This document shows positions 1-8,556 of a stretch of 36,263 bases of DNA, one piece after another; position 1 is the first letter of the stretch, and each line of letters opens with the position of its first letter. The notes beneath the pieces are model-generated. The model had not been told where the DNA came from. It saw only the letters and a program-made list of their open reading frames with translations, and made no database searches. The stretch comes from Zoogloea sp. (GTDB taxonomy: Bacteria > Pseudomonadota > Gammaproteobacteria > Burkholderiales > Rhodocyclaceae). The position numbers and the translations under genes are program-made. Location of the stretch: the NCBI RefSeq assembly GCF_030157465.1, contig NZ_JAOAUU010000145.1, positions 1-36,263 on the forward strand, written 5' to 3'.

Positions 1-2241
1 TACTGCGACGGCATCGAGCGCATCAACATCGAGCTGTCGACGCAGAACAAGCTGGCCCTGTGCGACGCGCTCACCGAATTTTTGCAGGGCGAGTTGCCCC
101 TCGACACCGGCGACGCCACCATCTCCCGCGACGAGCTGATCGGCGACCACGTGAAGGACGCCCTCGAGCACATTGCCCAGGTGCGCCGCCGCTGGCAGTG
201 GCTGCTCGACAACCTCGACCTGCCGCTGGCCGCGGCCGAACCGCAATTCGCCGACTACGGCGTGGTGGCGGGCGAGCGCACGAACCGTGCCGCCAACCCG
301 ATCCTCTTCCACCGCCTGCAGGATTACTCGGTTCGCACGTCCTGGAAAACCGAACTGCGCTCGCGCCTCGACAAGATCTTTGACGGCGTGCTGTTCGCGC
401 CGGTGAGGGAAGGCCTCAAGAAAGTGCACAAGCAGGTGCTGCGCGGCCGCGTCTTCGTGGCCCTGCACATGCACGCCGGCGACGGCAACGTGCACACCAA
501 CATCCCGGTCAACTCCGACAACTACGAGATGCTGCAAACCGCCAACAAGGCGGTGGACCGCATCATGGCGCTGGCCCGTTCGCTCGATGGCGTGATTTCC
601 GGCGAGCACGGCATCGGCATCACCAAGCTCGACTACCTCACCGACGCCGAGATGGGCCCGTTCTGGGCCTACAAGAAAAAGGTCGACCCGGAAGGCCGTT
701 TCAACCGTGGCAAGCTGATGCCCGGCGGCAATCTCGACAACGCCTACACGCCCAGCTTCAACCTGATGGGGCATGAATCCCTGATCATGGAGCAGACCGC
801 CATCGGCGAGATCTCCCACGACATCAAGGATTGCCTGCGCTGCGGCAAGTGCAAGCCGGTGTGCTCGACCCACGTGCCGCGCGCCAACCTGCTGTACAGC
901 CCGCGCAACAAGATCCTCAGCACCTCGCTCTTGATCGAGGCCTTCCTGTATGAGGAGCAGACCCGCCGCGGCGTGTCGCTGGCCCACTGGGCCGAGTTCG
1001 AGGACGTGGCCGACCATTGCACCGTGTGCCACAAGTGCGAGAAGCCGTGCCCGGTCGACATCGACTTCGGCGACGTGTCGATCAAGATGCGCAACCTGCT
1101 GCGCGAGCAGGGCAAAAAATCCTTCAACCCCGGCAAGGCCGCGGCGATGGCCTTCCTGACCGCGAAAGATCCGGCCACCATCAAGCTGATCCGCACCGGC
1201 ATGATCCAGTGGGGCTACAAGGCCCAGCGCCTCGGCCACCGCATCGGCAAGAGCCTCGGGTTGATCCAGGACCAGGTCCAGCACCCGCCCGCAACCCTCG
1301 GCAAGCCGGCCATCAAGGCCCAGATCATCCACTTCATCAACAAGCCGATGCCGGGTGGGCTGCCCAAGCGCACGTCCCGCGCGCTGCTGGATATCGAGGA
1401 CGACACCATCGTCCCGGTGATCCGCAACCCGCAACTGAAGCGCGATGAATCGGATGCGGTGTTCTACTTCCCGGGCTGCGGCTCCGAGCGCCTGTTCAGC
1501 CAGGTCGGCCTCGCTACCCAGGCCATGCTCTACCAGGTCGGCGCCACCACCGTGCTGCCGCCGGGCTACCTGTGCTGCGGCTACCCGCAGACCGCCGCGG
1601 GCGAAGAAGACGCCGGCCAGAAGATCACCACCGACAACCGGGTGCTGTTCCACCGGGTCGCCAACACGCTCAACTATCTCGACATCAAGACGGTGATCGT
1701 GTCCTGCGGCACCTGCATGGATCAACTGCAAAAGTACCAGTTCGAGAAGATCTTCCCCGGCTGCCGGCTGCTCGACATCCATGAATACCTCATGGAAAAG
1801 GGCCTCAAGCTCGACGGCATCAGCGGCACCCGCTACATGTACCACGAGCCCTGCCACACCCCGATGAAGGTCCATTCCGGCATCAAGGTGGCCAACGAGC
1901 TGATGGGTACGCGGGTCGATCTGTCCGACCGCTGCTGCGGCGAATCCGGCACCCTGGCGGTGGCCCGTCCGGACATCTCCACCCAGGTGCGCTTCCGCAA
2001 GCAGGAAGAGATCGAAAAGGGCGCCGAGCTGCTCCGCGGCGCCGACGCGGCCACGCCGATCAAGATCCTCACCTCCTGCCCGAGCTGCCTGCAGGGCCTG
2101 TCGCGCTACAGCGGCGACGCCGGTGGCGTGGATGCCGACTACATCGTCGTCGAGATGGCCAAGCACATCCTCGGTAAAAACTGGATGGCAGAGTACGTCA
2201 CCAAGGCCAACAACGGCGGTATCGAACGCGTTCTGGTGTAG
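1..2241 (+). CDS. FAD-linked oxidase / [4Fe-4S] / CCG-domain oxidoreductase, 5' end outside window
   Basis: The reading frame is open from base 1, so only the C-terminal 746 residues are visible. In order these are the end of an FAD-linked oxidase C-terminal domain (HMHAGDGNVH at visible residues 156-165 and a SGEHGIG motif, as in GlcD/D-lactate dehydrogenases), two [4Fe-4S] motifs of CxxCxxCxxxC type (C278-C288 and C340-C350), and two cysteine-rich CCG domains of GlcF/HdrB type (FPGCG near 490, LCCG at 524-527, then CCGES). The layout matches the very long betaproteobacterial fusion of glycolate-oxidase-like GlcD and GlcF parts, usually around 1,300 residues. It probably oxidises a 2-hydroxy acid such as D-lactate or glycolate and passes electrons through the clusters to the respiratory chain. 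The substrate is inferred and cannot be read from the sequence. The gene ends at a hairpin shared with the convergent carbonic anhydrase gene. Confidence 0.85.
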   Translation, partial: YCDGIERINIELSTQNKLALCDALTEFLQGELPLDTGDATISRDELIGDHVKDALEHIAQVRRRWQWLLDNLDLPLAAAEPQFADYGVVAGERTNRAANPILFHRLQDYSVRTSWKTELRSRLDKIFDGVLFAPVREGLKKVHKQVLRGRVFVALHMHAGDGNVHTNIPVNSDNYEMLQTANKAVDRIMALARSLDGVISGEHGIGITKLDYLTDAEMGPFWAYKKKVDPEGRFNRGKLMPGGNLDNAYTPSFNLMGHESLIMEQTAIGEISHDIKDCLRCGKCKPVCSTHVPRANLLYSPRNKILSTSLLIEAFLYEEQTRRGVSLAHWAEFEDVADHCTVCHKCEKPCPVDIDFGDVSIKMRNLLREQGKKSFNPGKAAAMAFLTAKDPATIKLIRTGMIQWGYKAQRLGHRIGKSLGLIQDQVQHPPATLGKPAIKAQIIHFINKPMPGGLPKRTSRALLDIEDDTIVPVIRNPQLKRDESDAVFYFPGCGSERLFSQVGLATQAMLYQVGATTVLPPGYLCCGYPQTAAGEEDAGQKITTDNRVLFHRVANTLNYLDIKTVIVSCGTCMDQLQKYQFEKIFPGCRLLDIHEYLMEKGLKLDGISGTRYMYHEPCHTPMKVHSGIKVANELMGTRVDLSDRCCGESGTLAVARPDISTQVRFRKQEEIEKGAELLRGADAATPIKILTSCPSCLQGLSRYSGDAGGVDADYIVVEMAKHILGKNWMAEYVTKANNGGIERVLV

Positions 2242-2262
2242 CCCTCACACAGCCAGAAACCA

Positions 2263-2286
2263 CGAGGCCCGCTATTGCGGGCCTCG
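2263..2286. terminator. Hairpin between convergent genes
   Basis: A perfect 10-bp stem (CGAGGCCCGC, loop TATT, then its complement) lies 21 bp after the oxidoreductase stop and 24 bp from the carbonic anhydrase stop. Position and strength suggest a bidirectional terminator. There is no long T tract on either side, so it may work with Rho or through RNA 3'-end protection. Confidence 0.65.
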
Positions 2287-2310
2287 TTACATCCGGGTCG
2301 GGGGACCGGT

Positions 2311-3039
2311 TCAGTACCAGCTCACCTTGCCATTGCTGGTGTTGTACAGGGCGCCCACGATGCGGATCTTGCCTTCGTCTTCCATGGCCTTGAGGATCGG
2401 GCTCTGGTCACGGATCTTCTGGACGACCTGCTTCACGTTGAGTTCGGTAACGTCATCGACGAAAGCATGGTTGTGGGAGTTGTGCTCGCCGGGCGTCGAC
2501 GCGGCGGCGACAGCCGGCTTGAACTTCTCCAGCAAGGTCGTCAGGTTGCCCATCTTCACGTCGTCGCAGGCGCCCTTGATGGCGCCGCAACTGGTGTGGC
2601 CGAGCACCACCACCAAGCGTGAGCCGGCTACCTTGGCGGCGTATTCGAGGCTACCGAGAATGTCCTCGTTGACTGTGTTGCCAGCCACGCGGGCGGTGAA
2701 GATGTCGCCCACGCCCTGGTCGAAGACTACCTCAGGGGCAGCACGGGAATCGATGCAGCCGACCACGCTGGCGTAAGGAAACTGGCCGAGAGCGGTGGTG
2801 TGCACCTGGGCCTTGAGCTTGCGCTTGAGGGGCTTGTCAGCCACGAAGCGGGCGTTGCCGGCCTTGAGGATGTCGATGGCCTTGTCGGGGGTGATGCTGG
2901 CCTGCACGGCCTTGGTCAGGGTCGCGCCGGTGGTGTAGGGACGCGGCGTTACCGGGCCGCCGTGGTCGTCGCCGGCAATGGCGAACCCGCTGCTGCCCAA
3001 GGCAGCAAAGGCGATGGCGATGAGTTTCATTCTGATCAT
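2311..3039 (-). CDS. Exported beta-class carbonic anhydrase
   Basis: This 242-residue protein interconverts CO2 and bicarbonate. Beta-class zinc-site signatures are present: CIDSR at residues 95-99 (Zn ligand C95, catalytic dyad D97/R99) and HTSC at 148-151 (ligands H148 and C151). Residues 1-22 form a signal peptide (short basic start, hydrophobic core, AIA before GDD), so it is predicted to act in the periplasm, whereas the commonest bacterial beta enzymes are cytoplasmic. The ATG at 3039 was chosen because AGGGGA lies about 5 nt upstream and it gives an intact signal peptide; the frame stays open far upstream without meaning. It is transcribed alone, divergently from the cobalamin run. A periplasmic enzyme could supply bicarbonate or buffer pH at the envelope; that role is inferred. 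Confidence 0.9.
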   Translation of the reverse strand: MIRMKLIAIAFAALGSSGFAIAGDDHGGPVTPRPYTTGATLTKAVQASITPDKAIDILKAGNARFVADKPLKRKLKAQVHTTALGQFPYASVVGCIDSRAAPEVVFDQGVGDIFTARVAGNTVNEDILGSLEYAAKVAGSRLVVVLGHTSCGAIKGACDDVKMGNLTTLLEKFKPAVAAASTPGEHNSHNHAFVDDVTELNVKQVVQKIRDQSPILKAMEDEGKIRIVGALYNTSNGKVSWY

Positions 3040-3077
3040 TTTTGTCCCCTGTTTTCTCTGTTTATTCCGGATATGCA

Positions 3078-3106
3078 AGTCTAGCGTACGAGAGTTTGTT
3101 TTCGAA
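3078..3106 (-). promoter_or_regulatory. Candidate sigma-70 promoter of the carbonic anhydrase gene
   Basis: On the minus strand TTCGAA (-35-like, 3 of 6 matches) is followed after 17 bp by TAGACT (-10-like, 4 of 6). Transcription would begin about 30 to 40 bp before the start codon. The motif match is weak and position is the main support. Confidence 0.3.
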
Positions 3107-3220
3107 TCTTTGGCGTAAAACTTGAATTTTTCCGCGGCCATCCGGCCCCGCGGCCGGAAAAGGCTTCGTGCTATCCTGCGACCCCGTTTTTCCGGTTGTG
3201 CATGGGCACTGCCGACAGTC

Positions 3221-5158
3221 ATGAACGAAGAACACATCCCTGCCCACACGCCCGAGACTGCGGAATCCCACGAAGCCGCCAAACCCGCCCCGCGACGCAA
3301 GGTGCCGGCGCGCGCCACGCGCAAGAAAGCCGAAGCCGTGCCCGAGCCCGAGACCGGCGCAGAACCGTCCGCCGAGGCGGACGCAGCCCTGGCCGGAGCC
3401 AGCGTCGCCAAACCCCGACGGGCTCCGCGCAAGCCGAAAGCCAAGCCCGCCCAGGCCGAAATGCCGCCAACTGCAGATCTGTTCGGCACCCTGCCGACGG
3501 AAGCCGCGCCCGAGGCCGAAGCTGCCGCTGAAACCCTGCCCGAATCAGAATCCGACCTGGCCATGCCGGCCGGGCTGGCCGCTGCAATCGCGCCCCTTTG
3601 CGCGGCACTGAACGACTGGCCGGGCGATGTATCCGTCGCCGAGGCGCCCCTGCCGCCGGACGACGCAGCGACGCCGCTCGATGCCGCCCCGGAACCCGCG
3701 GCCACCGAAGAAACCGCCCCCGACACCCCGCCCGAAGCCGAAGCCCCGGTCGGCCCCCGCCGCAAGCGCAAGCGTCGTCGCAGCAAGGGCGAGCGCCCGG
3801 ACGACAGCGGCAAGCAAGCCGAACTGCCGGACATCGGCGCTGCGCCTCAAGCCGCCGACGCCGAATCCGCCACGGCCGAGCCTGCCCTGAGCGCCGAAAT
3901 CGCCACCGCCCCGCCAGAGGCGATCGAAGCGCCGGCCGAAGCCGCCCCGCTGCCGCCGCTCACCGTGATCAGCCTGGGCCTGGACCAGCCGCCCACCCTC
4001 TCCGCCGATGCGCTGGCCGCCCTGCGCGCCGCCCGTGTCGTGCTCGGCACCGGTGACGCCCTCGACCGCCTGGCCGGCCTGCAGCTCGATGTGCCCCAGC
4101 AACTCTGTGGTGCCGATTCCGCCCACCTCGACCTGCACCACGTCGGCCAGGCCGGCAGCGTGCTGGTGGTGGTCGGCGATGCAGCCGGCGACGGCCCGGC
4201 GGCCGAACTCCTCGCCGAACTCGGCCCGGCCCGTGTGCGCGTGCTGCCCGGCGTGGGCCGCGTGCAGGCGGCCTGTGCGGCGCTCGGAATCTCGGCCGAA
4301 ATCGTGTCGGTCGTGGATTTGCGCCGCGCCCCGCTGGCGGCCCTGCGCGGCCAGCTGCGCGCCCACCGCCTGCTGGCCGTGCCGGTGGCCGATGCCGGCG
4401 TGCCCGGCGCCGTGGCGCGGCTGCTGGTCGACAGCGGCTTTGCCGGCGCCCGCGTGTGGGTATGCGAATTCACCGGCGAGGGCATGCAGTCGAAGGCCTG
4501 GCTGGCCACCGAACTGGCCGACCTGCGCGAGCCGCTCGACCCCCACGCGGTGCTGATCGTCGCCACCGGCCCGTCGGCCGGCGTGTTCCCCGAACTGCCC
4601 GGCCTCTCCGAAGCAGCGCTCGGCGACGAAGCCTCCGCCGCGCTGCCGCTGTCGGCCCGCGCCCTGGCCCTGGCCTGGCTGCAACCGGCCGCCTGGGAAA
4701 CCGGCTGGGCGATCGCCGACGGCGAAGCCAGCCTGGCCCTGGAATGGGCGCGGGCGGTGCCTACCGCACGCGTCCGCGCGGTGGGCGTCGAGCCGAGCCT
4801 GCTCGGCGTGGCGATGGCCCGTGCCGGCGTGGGTGAAAACCTTTCCGCCGTGGCCAGTGCGTCGCCCCAGCGCTGCCACGAATGGCCCGTGCCTGAAGCT
4901 GTTTTCGTGCGCGGCGGCATCGGCCTGTCCGACTGGCTCGCCGCCGCCTGGGCGCGCCTTGCCCCCGGCGGCCGGCTGGTGGCCACCGCCGAAGACGACC
5001 ACGCCCGCGCCGACCTGCTCAACTTTGCCACCCACGTGCCCGCCGAAGCCTGGCAGGAGCTGAGCCTCGCCTGCGGCCACACGGTTGCCGGCCGGCTGCG
5101 CTTTGCCCCGGCCGCGCCGGTTCGCCTGGCCCTGTGGCGCAAGCCGCTGAATGCCTGA
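3221..5158 (+). CDS. CobL-like (CbiE-CbiT) protein, degenerate, with long disordered N-terminus
   Basis: The product has 645 residues. Residues 1-246 are Ala/Pro/Glu-rich and low in complexity, with a basic patch RRKRKRRRSK at 180-189. Residues 247 to about 450 follow the CbiE tetrapyrrole-methylase pattern (LTVISLGLDQ, then LSADALAALRAARVVLG, then RVRVLPGVGRVQAACAALGI). Residues about 494-645 follow CbiT (GWAIADGEASLALEWA, then PEAVFVRGGIGLSDWL, then LAPGGRLVATA). CobL carries out C5 and C15 methylation and decarboxylation of precorrin-6Y. Here the glycine-rich SAM loop of CbiT (normally DIGAGxGS) reads AIADGEAS, and the CbiE GDP-type motif reads GDAAGDG, so activity is doubtful. Usual CobL length is near 400. 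The ATG at 3221 is chosen because upstream in-frame codons cover promoter-like sequence; its ribosome site is weak. The gene heads the cobA-cobB run, 30 bp before cobA. Confidence 0.65.
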   Translation: MNEEHIPAHTPETAESHEAAKPAPRRKVPARATRKKAEAVPEPETGAEPSAEADAALAGASVAKPRRAPRKPKAKPAQAEMPPTADLFGTLPTEAAPEAEAAAETLPESESDLAMPAGLAAAIAPLCAALNDWPGDVSVAEAPLPPDDAATPLDAAPEPAATEETAPDTPPEAEAPVGPRRKRKRRRSKGERPDDSGKQAELPDIGAAPQAADAESATAEPALSAEIATAPPEAIEAPAEAAPLPPLTVISLGLDQPPTLSADALAALRAARVVLGTGDALDRLAGLQLDVPQQLCGADSAHLDLHHVGQAGSVLVVVGDAAGDGPAAELLAELGPARVRVLPGVGRVQAACAALGISAEIVSVVDLRRAPLAALRGQLRAHRLLAVPVADAGVPGAVARLLVDSGFAGARVWVCEFTGEGMQSKAWLATELADLREPLDPHAVLIVATGPSAGVFPELPGLSEAALGDEASAALPLSARALALAWLQPAAWETGWAIADGEASLALEWARAVPTARVRAVGVEPSLLGVAMARAGVGENLSAVASASPQRCHEWPVPEAVFVRGGIGLSDWLAAAWARLAPGGRLVATAEDDHARADLLNFATHVPAEAWQELSLACGHTVAGRLRFAPAAPVRLALWRKPLNA

Positions 5159-5188
5159 TTTCCTGAATCTGCCTGTGGAGCGCTGACC

Positions 5189-5980
5189 GTGCCCGAATCG
5201 TCCTTCCCCCGCGAACGCCGCCCGGCCCAAGCCGGCTGGGTCTACCTCGTCGGCGCCGGCCCCGGTGACGCCGAACTGCTGACCCTGCGCGCCGCCCGCC
5301 TGCTGCTCGAAGCCGACGTGCTGGTCTACGACAACCTGGTCAGCCAGGAAGTCCTCGACTGCGTGCCGGCCGGCACCGAGCGCATCTACGTGGGCAAGAA
5401 AGCCTCCCAGCACGCCCTTCCGCAACCCGACATCAACGCGCTGCTGGTGGAGCTGGCGCACAAGGGCAAGCGGGTCGTGCGCCTCAAGGGCGGCGATCCG
5501 TTCATCTTCGGCCGGGGCGGCGAGGAAGTGGAAGAACTGGTCAAGGCCGGCATCTCCTTCGAGGTTGTGCCCGGCATCACCGCCGCGGCCGGCATCGGCG
5601 CCTATGCGGGCATTCCGCTGACCCACCGGGACTTCGCCCAGTCCTGCATCTTCGTCACCGGCCACCTCAAGGACGGCACCGTGGACCTGGACTGGGACAT
5701 GCTCGCCCGCCGCAAGCAGACCCTCGTCTTCTACATGGGCATCACCCAGCTGGCGACGATCTGCAGCCAACTGGTCGCCCACGGCCTCGCCGCCAGCACG
5801 CCGGCGGCGGTGGTGCGGCGCGGCACAACCAAGGCGCAGCGCGTCGTCACCTCCGATCTGGCCGGCCTCCCCGAGGCCGTCAAGGCTGCCGGCATCACCC
5901 CGCCGGCGCTCACCATCGTCGGCGACGTGGTCAGCCTGCAATCGCGGCTGGCATGGTTTCACCCGGAGGATGGCCAGTGA
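5189..5980 (+). CDS. cobA: Uroporphyrinogen-III C-methyltransferase (SUMT)
   Basis: This 263-residue cytoplasmic enzyme uses two SAM to methylate uroporphyrinogen III at C2 and C7, giving precorrin-2, the branch point to cobalamin and siroheme. Family marks are GAGPGD at residues 22-27, [15 protein letters not shown] at 99-113, [10 protein letters not shown], and PLTHRD. Length fits monofunctional CobA; there is no CysG oxidase/chelatase part. The start is a GTG at 5189 with GGAG 8 nt upstream. The stop overlaps the cobB start as GTGA, which implies translational coupling. Uroporphyrinogen III is also the substrate of HemE, coded at 31-32 kb in this window. Confidence 0.95.
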   Translation: MPESSFPRERRPAQAGWVYLVGAGPGDAELLTLRAARLLLEADVLVYDNLVSQEVLDCVPAGTERIYVGKKASQHALPQPDINALLVELAHKGKRVVRLKGGDPFIFGRGGEEVEELVKAGISFEVVPGITAAAGIGAYAGIPLTHRDFAQSCIFVTGHLKDGTVDLDWDMLARRKQTLVFYMGITQLATICSQLVAHGLAASTPAAVVRRGTTKAQRVVTSDLAGLPEAVKAAGITPPALTIVGDVVSLQSRLAWFHPEDGQ

Positions 5981-7272
5981 CCAGCGCCCATTGCCCCGCC
6001 CTGTTCGTTGCCGCACCGTCGTCCGGCCAGGGCAAGACCACCGTCACCGCCGCCCTGGCGCGCCTGCACGTGCGCCAGGGGCGCAAGGTTCGCGTGTTCA
6101 AGTGCGGGCCGGATTTTCTCGATCCGCAGATCCACGCCGTCGCCAGCGGCGCGCCGGTTTATAACCTCGATCTCGGCATCTGTGGGGCCGAAGACGCCGC
6201 GTGGCGACTCCACGCCGCCGCCCGGGACGCCGACCTGATCCTCGTCGAAGGGGTGATGGGGCTGTTCGACGGTAATCCGTCCGGCGCCGACATCGCGCGG
6301 CGCTTCGGCATTCCGGTCATGGCCGTGATCGACGCCAAGGCCATGGCGCAGACTTTCGCCGCCATCGCCCACGGCCTCGCCACCTGGCAGCCGGACCTGC
6401 CGTTTTCCGGCGTGCTCGCCAACCACGTCGGCAGCGAGGGCCACGCCACGCTGCTGCGCGATTGCCTGCCGCCCTCCATCGCCTGGTACGGCGCCCTGCC
6501 CCGCGACAACGACGCCGCGCTGCCCGAACGCCACCTGGGCATCCTGCAGGCCGCCGAAATCGCCGATCTCGACGCGCGCCTCGATCGCCTCGCCGACCAC
6601 CTGGCCCGCACCGGAGCCGCCGACCTGCCGTCGCCCGTGGCGTTTCCGGCCGTGGCCGCGCCGCCCACCAAGTCGCTGCTGGCCGGGCGCAGCGTCGCGA
6701 TTGCCCGCGACGCCGCCTTCGGCTTCATCTACCCGGCCAACCTCGACACCCTCCAGGCGCTCGGTGCCGAACTCAGGTTTTTCTCGCCGCTGGCCCATGA
6801 ACCGCTCCCCGCCTGCGACGCCCTGTGGCTGCCCGGCGGCTACCCGGAACTCCACGCCGCGGCACTCGCCGCCAACGCGCGCTGGCAGGCCGATCTCAAG
6901 GCCCACGCGGCCGCCGGCAAACCGCTGCTGGCCGAATGCGGCGGCATGATGAGCCTCTTCGAAACCCTGACGGACAAGGAAGGCGTGACTCACCCCGGCG
7001 CCAGCCTGCTCGCCGGCCACACCCGCATGCAGGCCCGCCTGGCGGCGCTGGGCTCGCAGGTGGCCGAGCTGCCTGAAGGGCGGATCACCGGGCACACCTT
7101 CCACTACTCGAAAAGCGAAACCCCGCTCGAACCCGTCGCCCGCGCCAAATCACTCACGGGGCGCGACGGGGAGGCGGTGTATCGGGTCGGACGCCTGACG
7201 GCGTCGTATGTGCACTTCTACTTTCCGTCGAACCCGGCGGCAGTGGCAGAAATGTTCGGCGCGCCGCGCTGA
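5977..7272 (+). CDS. cobB: Cobyrinate / hydrogenobyrinate a,c-diamide synthase
   Basis: This 431-residue enzyme uses ATP and glutamine to amidate the a and c side chains of the corrin ring. The N-terminal dethiobiotin-synthetase-like domain has the P-loop [10 protein letters not shown] at 13-22. The C-terminal class I glutaminase domain has the nucleophile C321 in LLAECGGMM and a late His in TGHTFHYS. I chose the GTG at 5977 over an in-frame ATG at 5953: GGAGGA lies 6 nt upstream of the GTG, and the GTG overlaps the cobA stop by four bases. Sequence alone does not tell CbiA (anaerobic route, cobyrinate) from CobB (aerobic route, hydrogenobyrinate). It ends the cobalamin run and converges on hpt. 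The rest of the pathway must lie elsewhere. Confidence 0.93.
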   Translation: MTSAHCPALFVAAPSSGQGKTTVTAALARLHVRQGRKVRVFKCGPDFLDPQIHAVASGAPVYNLDLGICGAEDAAWRLHAAARDADLILVEGVMGLFDGNPSGADIARRFGIPVMAVIDAKAMAQTFAAIAHGLATWQPDLPFSGVLANHVGSEGHATLLRDCLPPSIAWYGALPRDNDAALPERHLGILQAAEIADLDARLDRLADHLARTGAADLPSPVAFPAVAAPPTKSLLAGRSVAIARDAAFGFIYPANLDTLQALGAELRFFSPLAHEPLPACDALWLPGGYPELHAAALAANARWQADLKAHAAAGKPLLAECGGMMSLFETLTDKEGVTHPGASLLAGHTRMQARLAALGSQVAELPEGRITGHTFHYSKSETPLEPVARAKSLTGRDGEAVYRVGRLTASYVHFYFPSNPAAVAEMFGAPR

Positions 7273-7288
7273 GGCGGCCTGAAAGGAT

Positions 7289-7320
7289 GCGCTGAAGCGG
7301 GCTCAGTGCCCCTTCAGCGC
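7289..7320. terminator. Hairpin at the cobB/hpt convergence
   Basis: A perfect 9-bp stem (GCGCTGAAG at 7289-7297 with CTTCAGCGC at 7312-7320) has a 14-base loop. The right arm and much of the loop lie inside the last codons of hpt. It is a likely shared terminator. The minus-strand flank has only a short CCTTT and there is no real T tract. Confidence 0.5.
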
Positions 7321-7860
7321 GTAAATCCCCGGCGCGTTGCGCCAGTAACCCTTGTAGTCCATTCCGCCACCAAACAGGAAGCGGTCGGCCACGTCCAGCC
7401 CGGTAAAGTCGGCGCGCATGCCGGCAAAGGCCTTGCGGTCGTGGATTTTATGGACCAGCACCGCGGACACCACTTCGCGGGCGCCTTCGGCCTTCAGGTA
7501 ATCGATGATCGCCGCGAGGGTATGGCCTTCGTCGAGGATGTCGTCGAGGACCAGCACCGTGCGGTCGCGCAGATCCTGCGTGGGCCGCACGCGCCAGTCG
7601 AGCAGGGTGCCTTCCAGTGCATGGCCGTAGCGGGTGGCATGGAGGTAGGCCAGCTCCAGGGGAAAGGGCAGACGCGGCAGCAGCCGGCCGGCCAGGACCA
7701 GGCCACCGTTCATCACCGCGTAGATCAACGGATTTTTATCCTGCAGGCGGGTCGTGATGTCGGAGGCGAGGCGGTTGAGCGCGGCGTCCACTTCGGCGGC
7801 CGTGCACAGGCAATCGGCTTCGTCACGGGCACGGCGGATTTCTTCGAGGTCTACCGTCAT
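7303..7860 (-). CDS. hpt: Hypoxanthine-guanine phosphoribosyltransferase
   Basis: The product of 185 residues salvages hypoxanthine and guanine to IMP and GMP using PRPP in the cytoplasm. The PRPP-binding loop VLVLDDILDEG lies at 103-112 or so, with the acidic pair D106/D107. The N-terminal region has AVMNGGLVLAGRLLPRL, and the C-terminal base-binding part has FGGGMDYKGYWRNAPGIYA, typical of the proteobacterial form. The ATG at 7860 has AAGG about 6 nt upstream; longer in-frame extensions run through yqjK and are not credible. It is the last gene of a minus-strand run yqjD-yqjE-yqjK-hpt and lies 19 bp after yqjK. Nothing in the sequence links its function to those membrane proteins. Confidence 0.92.
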   Translation of the reverse strand: MTVDLEEIRRARDEADCLCTAAEVDAALNRLASDITTRLQDKNPLIYAVMNGGLVLAGRLLPRLPFPLELAYLHATRYGHALEGTLLDWRVRPTQDLRDRTVLVLDDILDEGHTLAAIIDYLKAEGAREVVSAVLVHKIHDRKAFAGMRADFTGLDVADRFLFGGGMDYKGYWRNAPGIYALKGH

Positions 7861-7879
7861 CACAGCCTTGGAATACGAA

Positions 7880-8164
7880 TCAGGAAACGAGAGTGCGGAC
7901 GCGGCGCACCAGTTGCCAGCCCAGCCAGCCACGTCGTGCCCAGCGCAGCGCAGCGCGGGGACGCACAACGAGCAGGAAGATGCCGATGCCGGACAGGATG
8001 GGGGCGTTGTCACGAGCCCATCGCACGCCATCCACGACCCGGTCTACACCGCGAAAAACCGGCGTGAGGGCCTGGGCGTGGCGAACAAAGGCCTCGCGCT
8101 CCTCGGCGCTGCGCAGTTGCAGGCGCTGCTTGCGCAGGGCCAGTTCGACGAGCTTGGGGTTCAT
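7880..8164 (-). CDS. yqjK: YqjK-like small membrane protein
   Basis: The 94-residue protein has a charged, helical first half (residues 1-50, rich in Arg, Glu and Gln), a short hydrophobic stretch at about 54-68 and a basic C-terminal tail. It matches the YqjK-like family in size and shape, and the gene order yqjD-yqjE-yqjK found in many proteobacteria supports this. Its start overlaps the yqjE stop as ATGA, so the two are translationally coupled. No biochemical function is established for YqjK that I can state. It probably sits at the inner membrane beside YqjE. Confidence 0.8.
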   Translation of the reverse strand: MNPKLVELALRKQRLQLRSAEEREAFVRHAQALTPVFRGVDRVVDGVRWARDNAPILSGIGIFLLVVRPRAALRWARRGWLGWQLVRRVRTLVS

Positions 8165-8544
8165 TCCCGGGGCCGCAGGGCTTCCCGGTCCTGGGCAATC
8201 TCGGCAAGGCTGGCGGCAAACAGCCGCGAACCGGCGCGCAGGCGTGCCGCCGCACGGGTGCCCGCCCAGACGCCGGCAGCAAACAGGCCGGTAGTGGCAA
8301 GGCCGAGGGAAAGCAGGCGGTGGCTGTCCCAGAACAGAACGGTGAGAAAAGCCAGCAGGAAGACGAAACCAAAGCCGATGAAAAGCGCGGCAAGCACCGA
8401 ATCGAACAGGAAACTGCCGGCACGCAGCTTCTCTTCCTTCAGCTCGACGGAGAAAAGCTCAAGCCGGGTCTGGACGGTTGCCAGCCCGGAGTCGGCAAGG
8501 CCCTTGAGGGACTCGCCGAGGCGCGTGTGCGCGGGATCGCTCAT
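8161..8544 (-). CDS. yqjE: YqjE / phage-holin-family membrane protein
   Basis: This 127-residue inner-membrane protein has an amphipathic N-terminus (to about residue 42) followed by two hydrophobic segments at about 46-72 and 77-97 and an Arg-rich cytoplasmic tail. This is the pattern of the YqjE family, which databases name a putative actinobacterial/phage holin family. Despite that label there is no lysis context here. The gene lies 12 bp after yqjD and overlaps yqjK by four bases, so the three form one transcript. Homologues in enterobacteria are tied to stationary phase and osmotic stress. Confidence 0.82.
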   Translation of the reverse strand: MSDPAHTRLGESLKGLADSGLATVQTRLELFSVELKEEKLRAGSFLFDSVLAALFIGFGFVFLLAFLTVLFWDSHRLLSLGLATTGLFAAGVWAGTRAAARLRAGSRLFAASLAEIAQDREALRPRE

Positions 8545-8556
8545 GCGAGCCGGCGC

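Noticed and set aside
3040-3220. Cobalamin riboswitch upstream of the cobalamin run
   Set aside because: The leader is short and I found no B12-box-like element or long structured region. The stem-like CGGCC repeats around 3130-3160 are too simple.
3545-6016. 823-codon minus-strand open frame across the cobalamin genes
   Set aside because: Gly/His/Gln/Arg-rich composition typical of an antisense shadow. It crosses two real genes with clear motifs.
8161-8544. Phage lysis gene (holin)
   Set aside because: The family name includes holin, but the yqjD-yqjE-yqjK context and lack of any phage gene show an ordinary cellular membrane protein.
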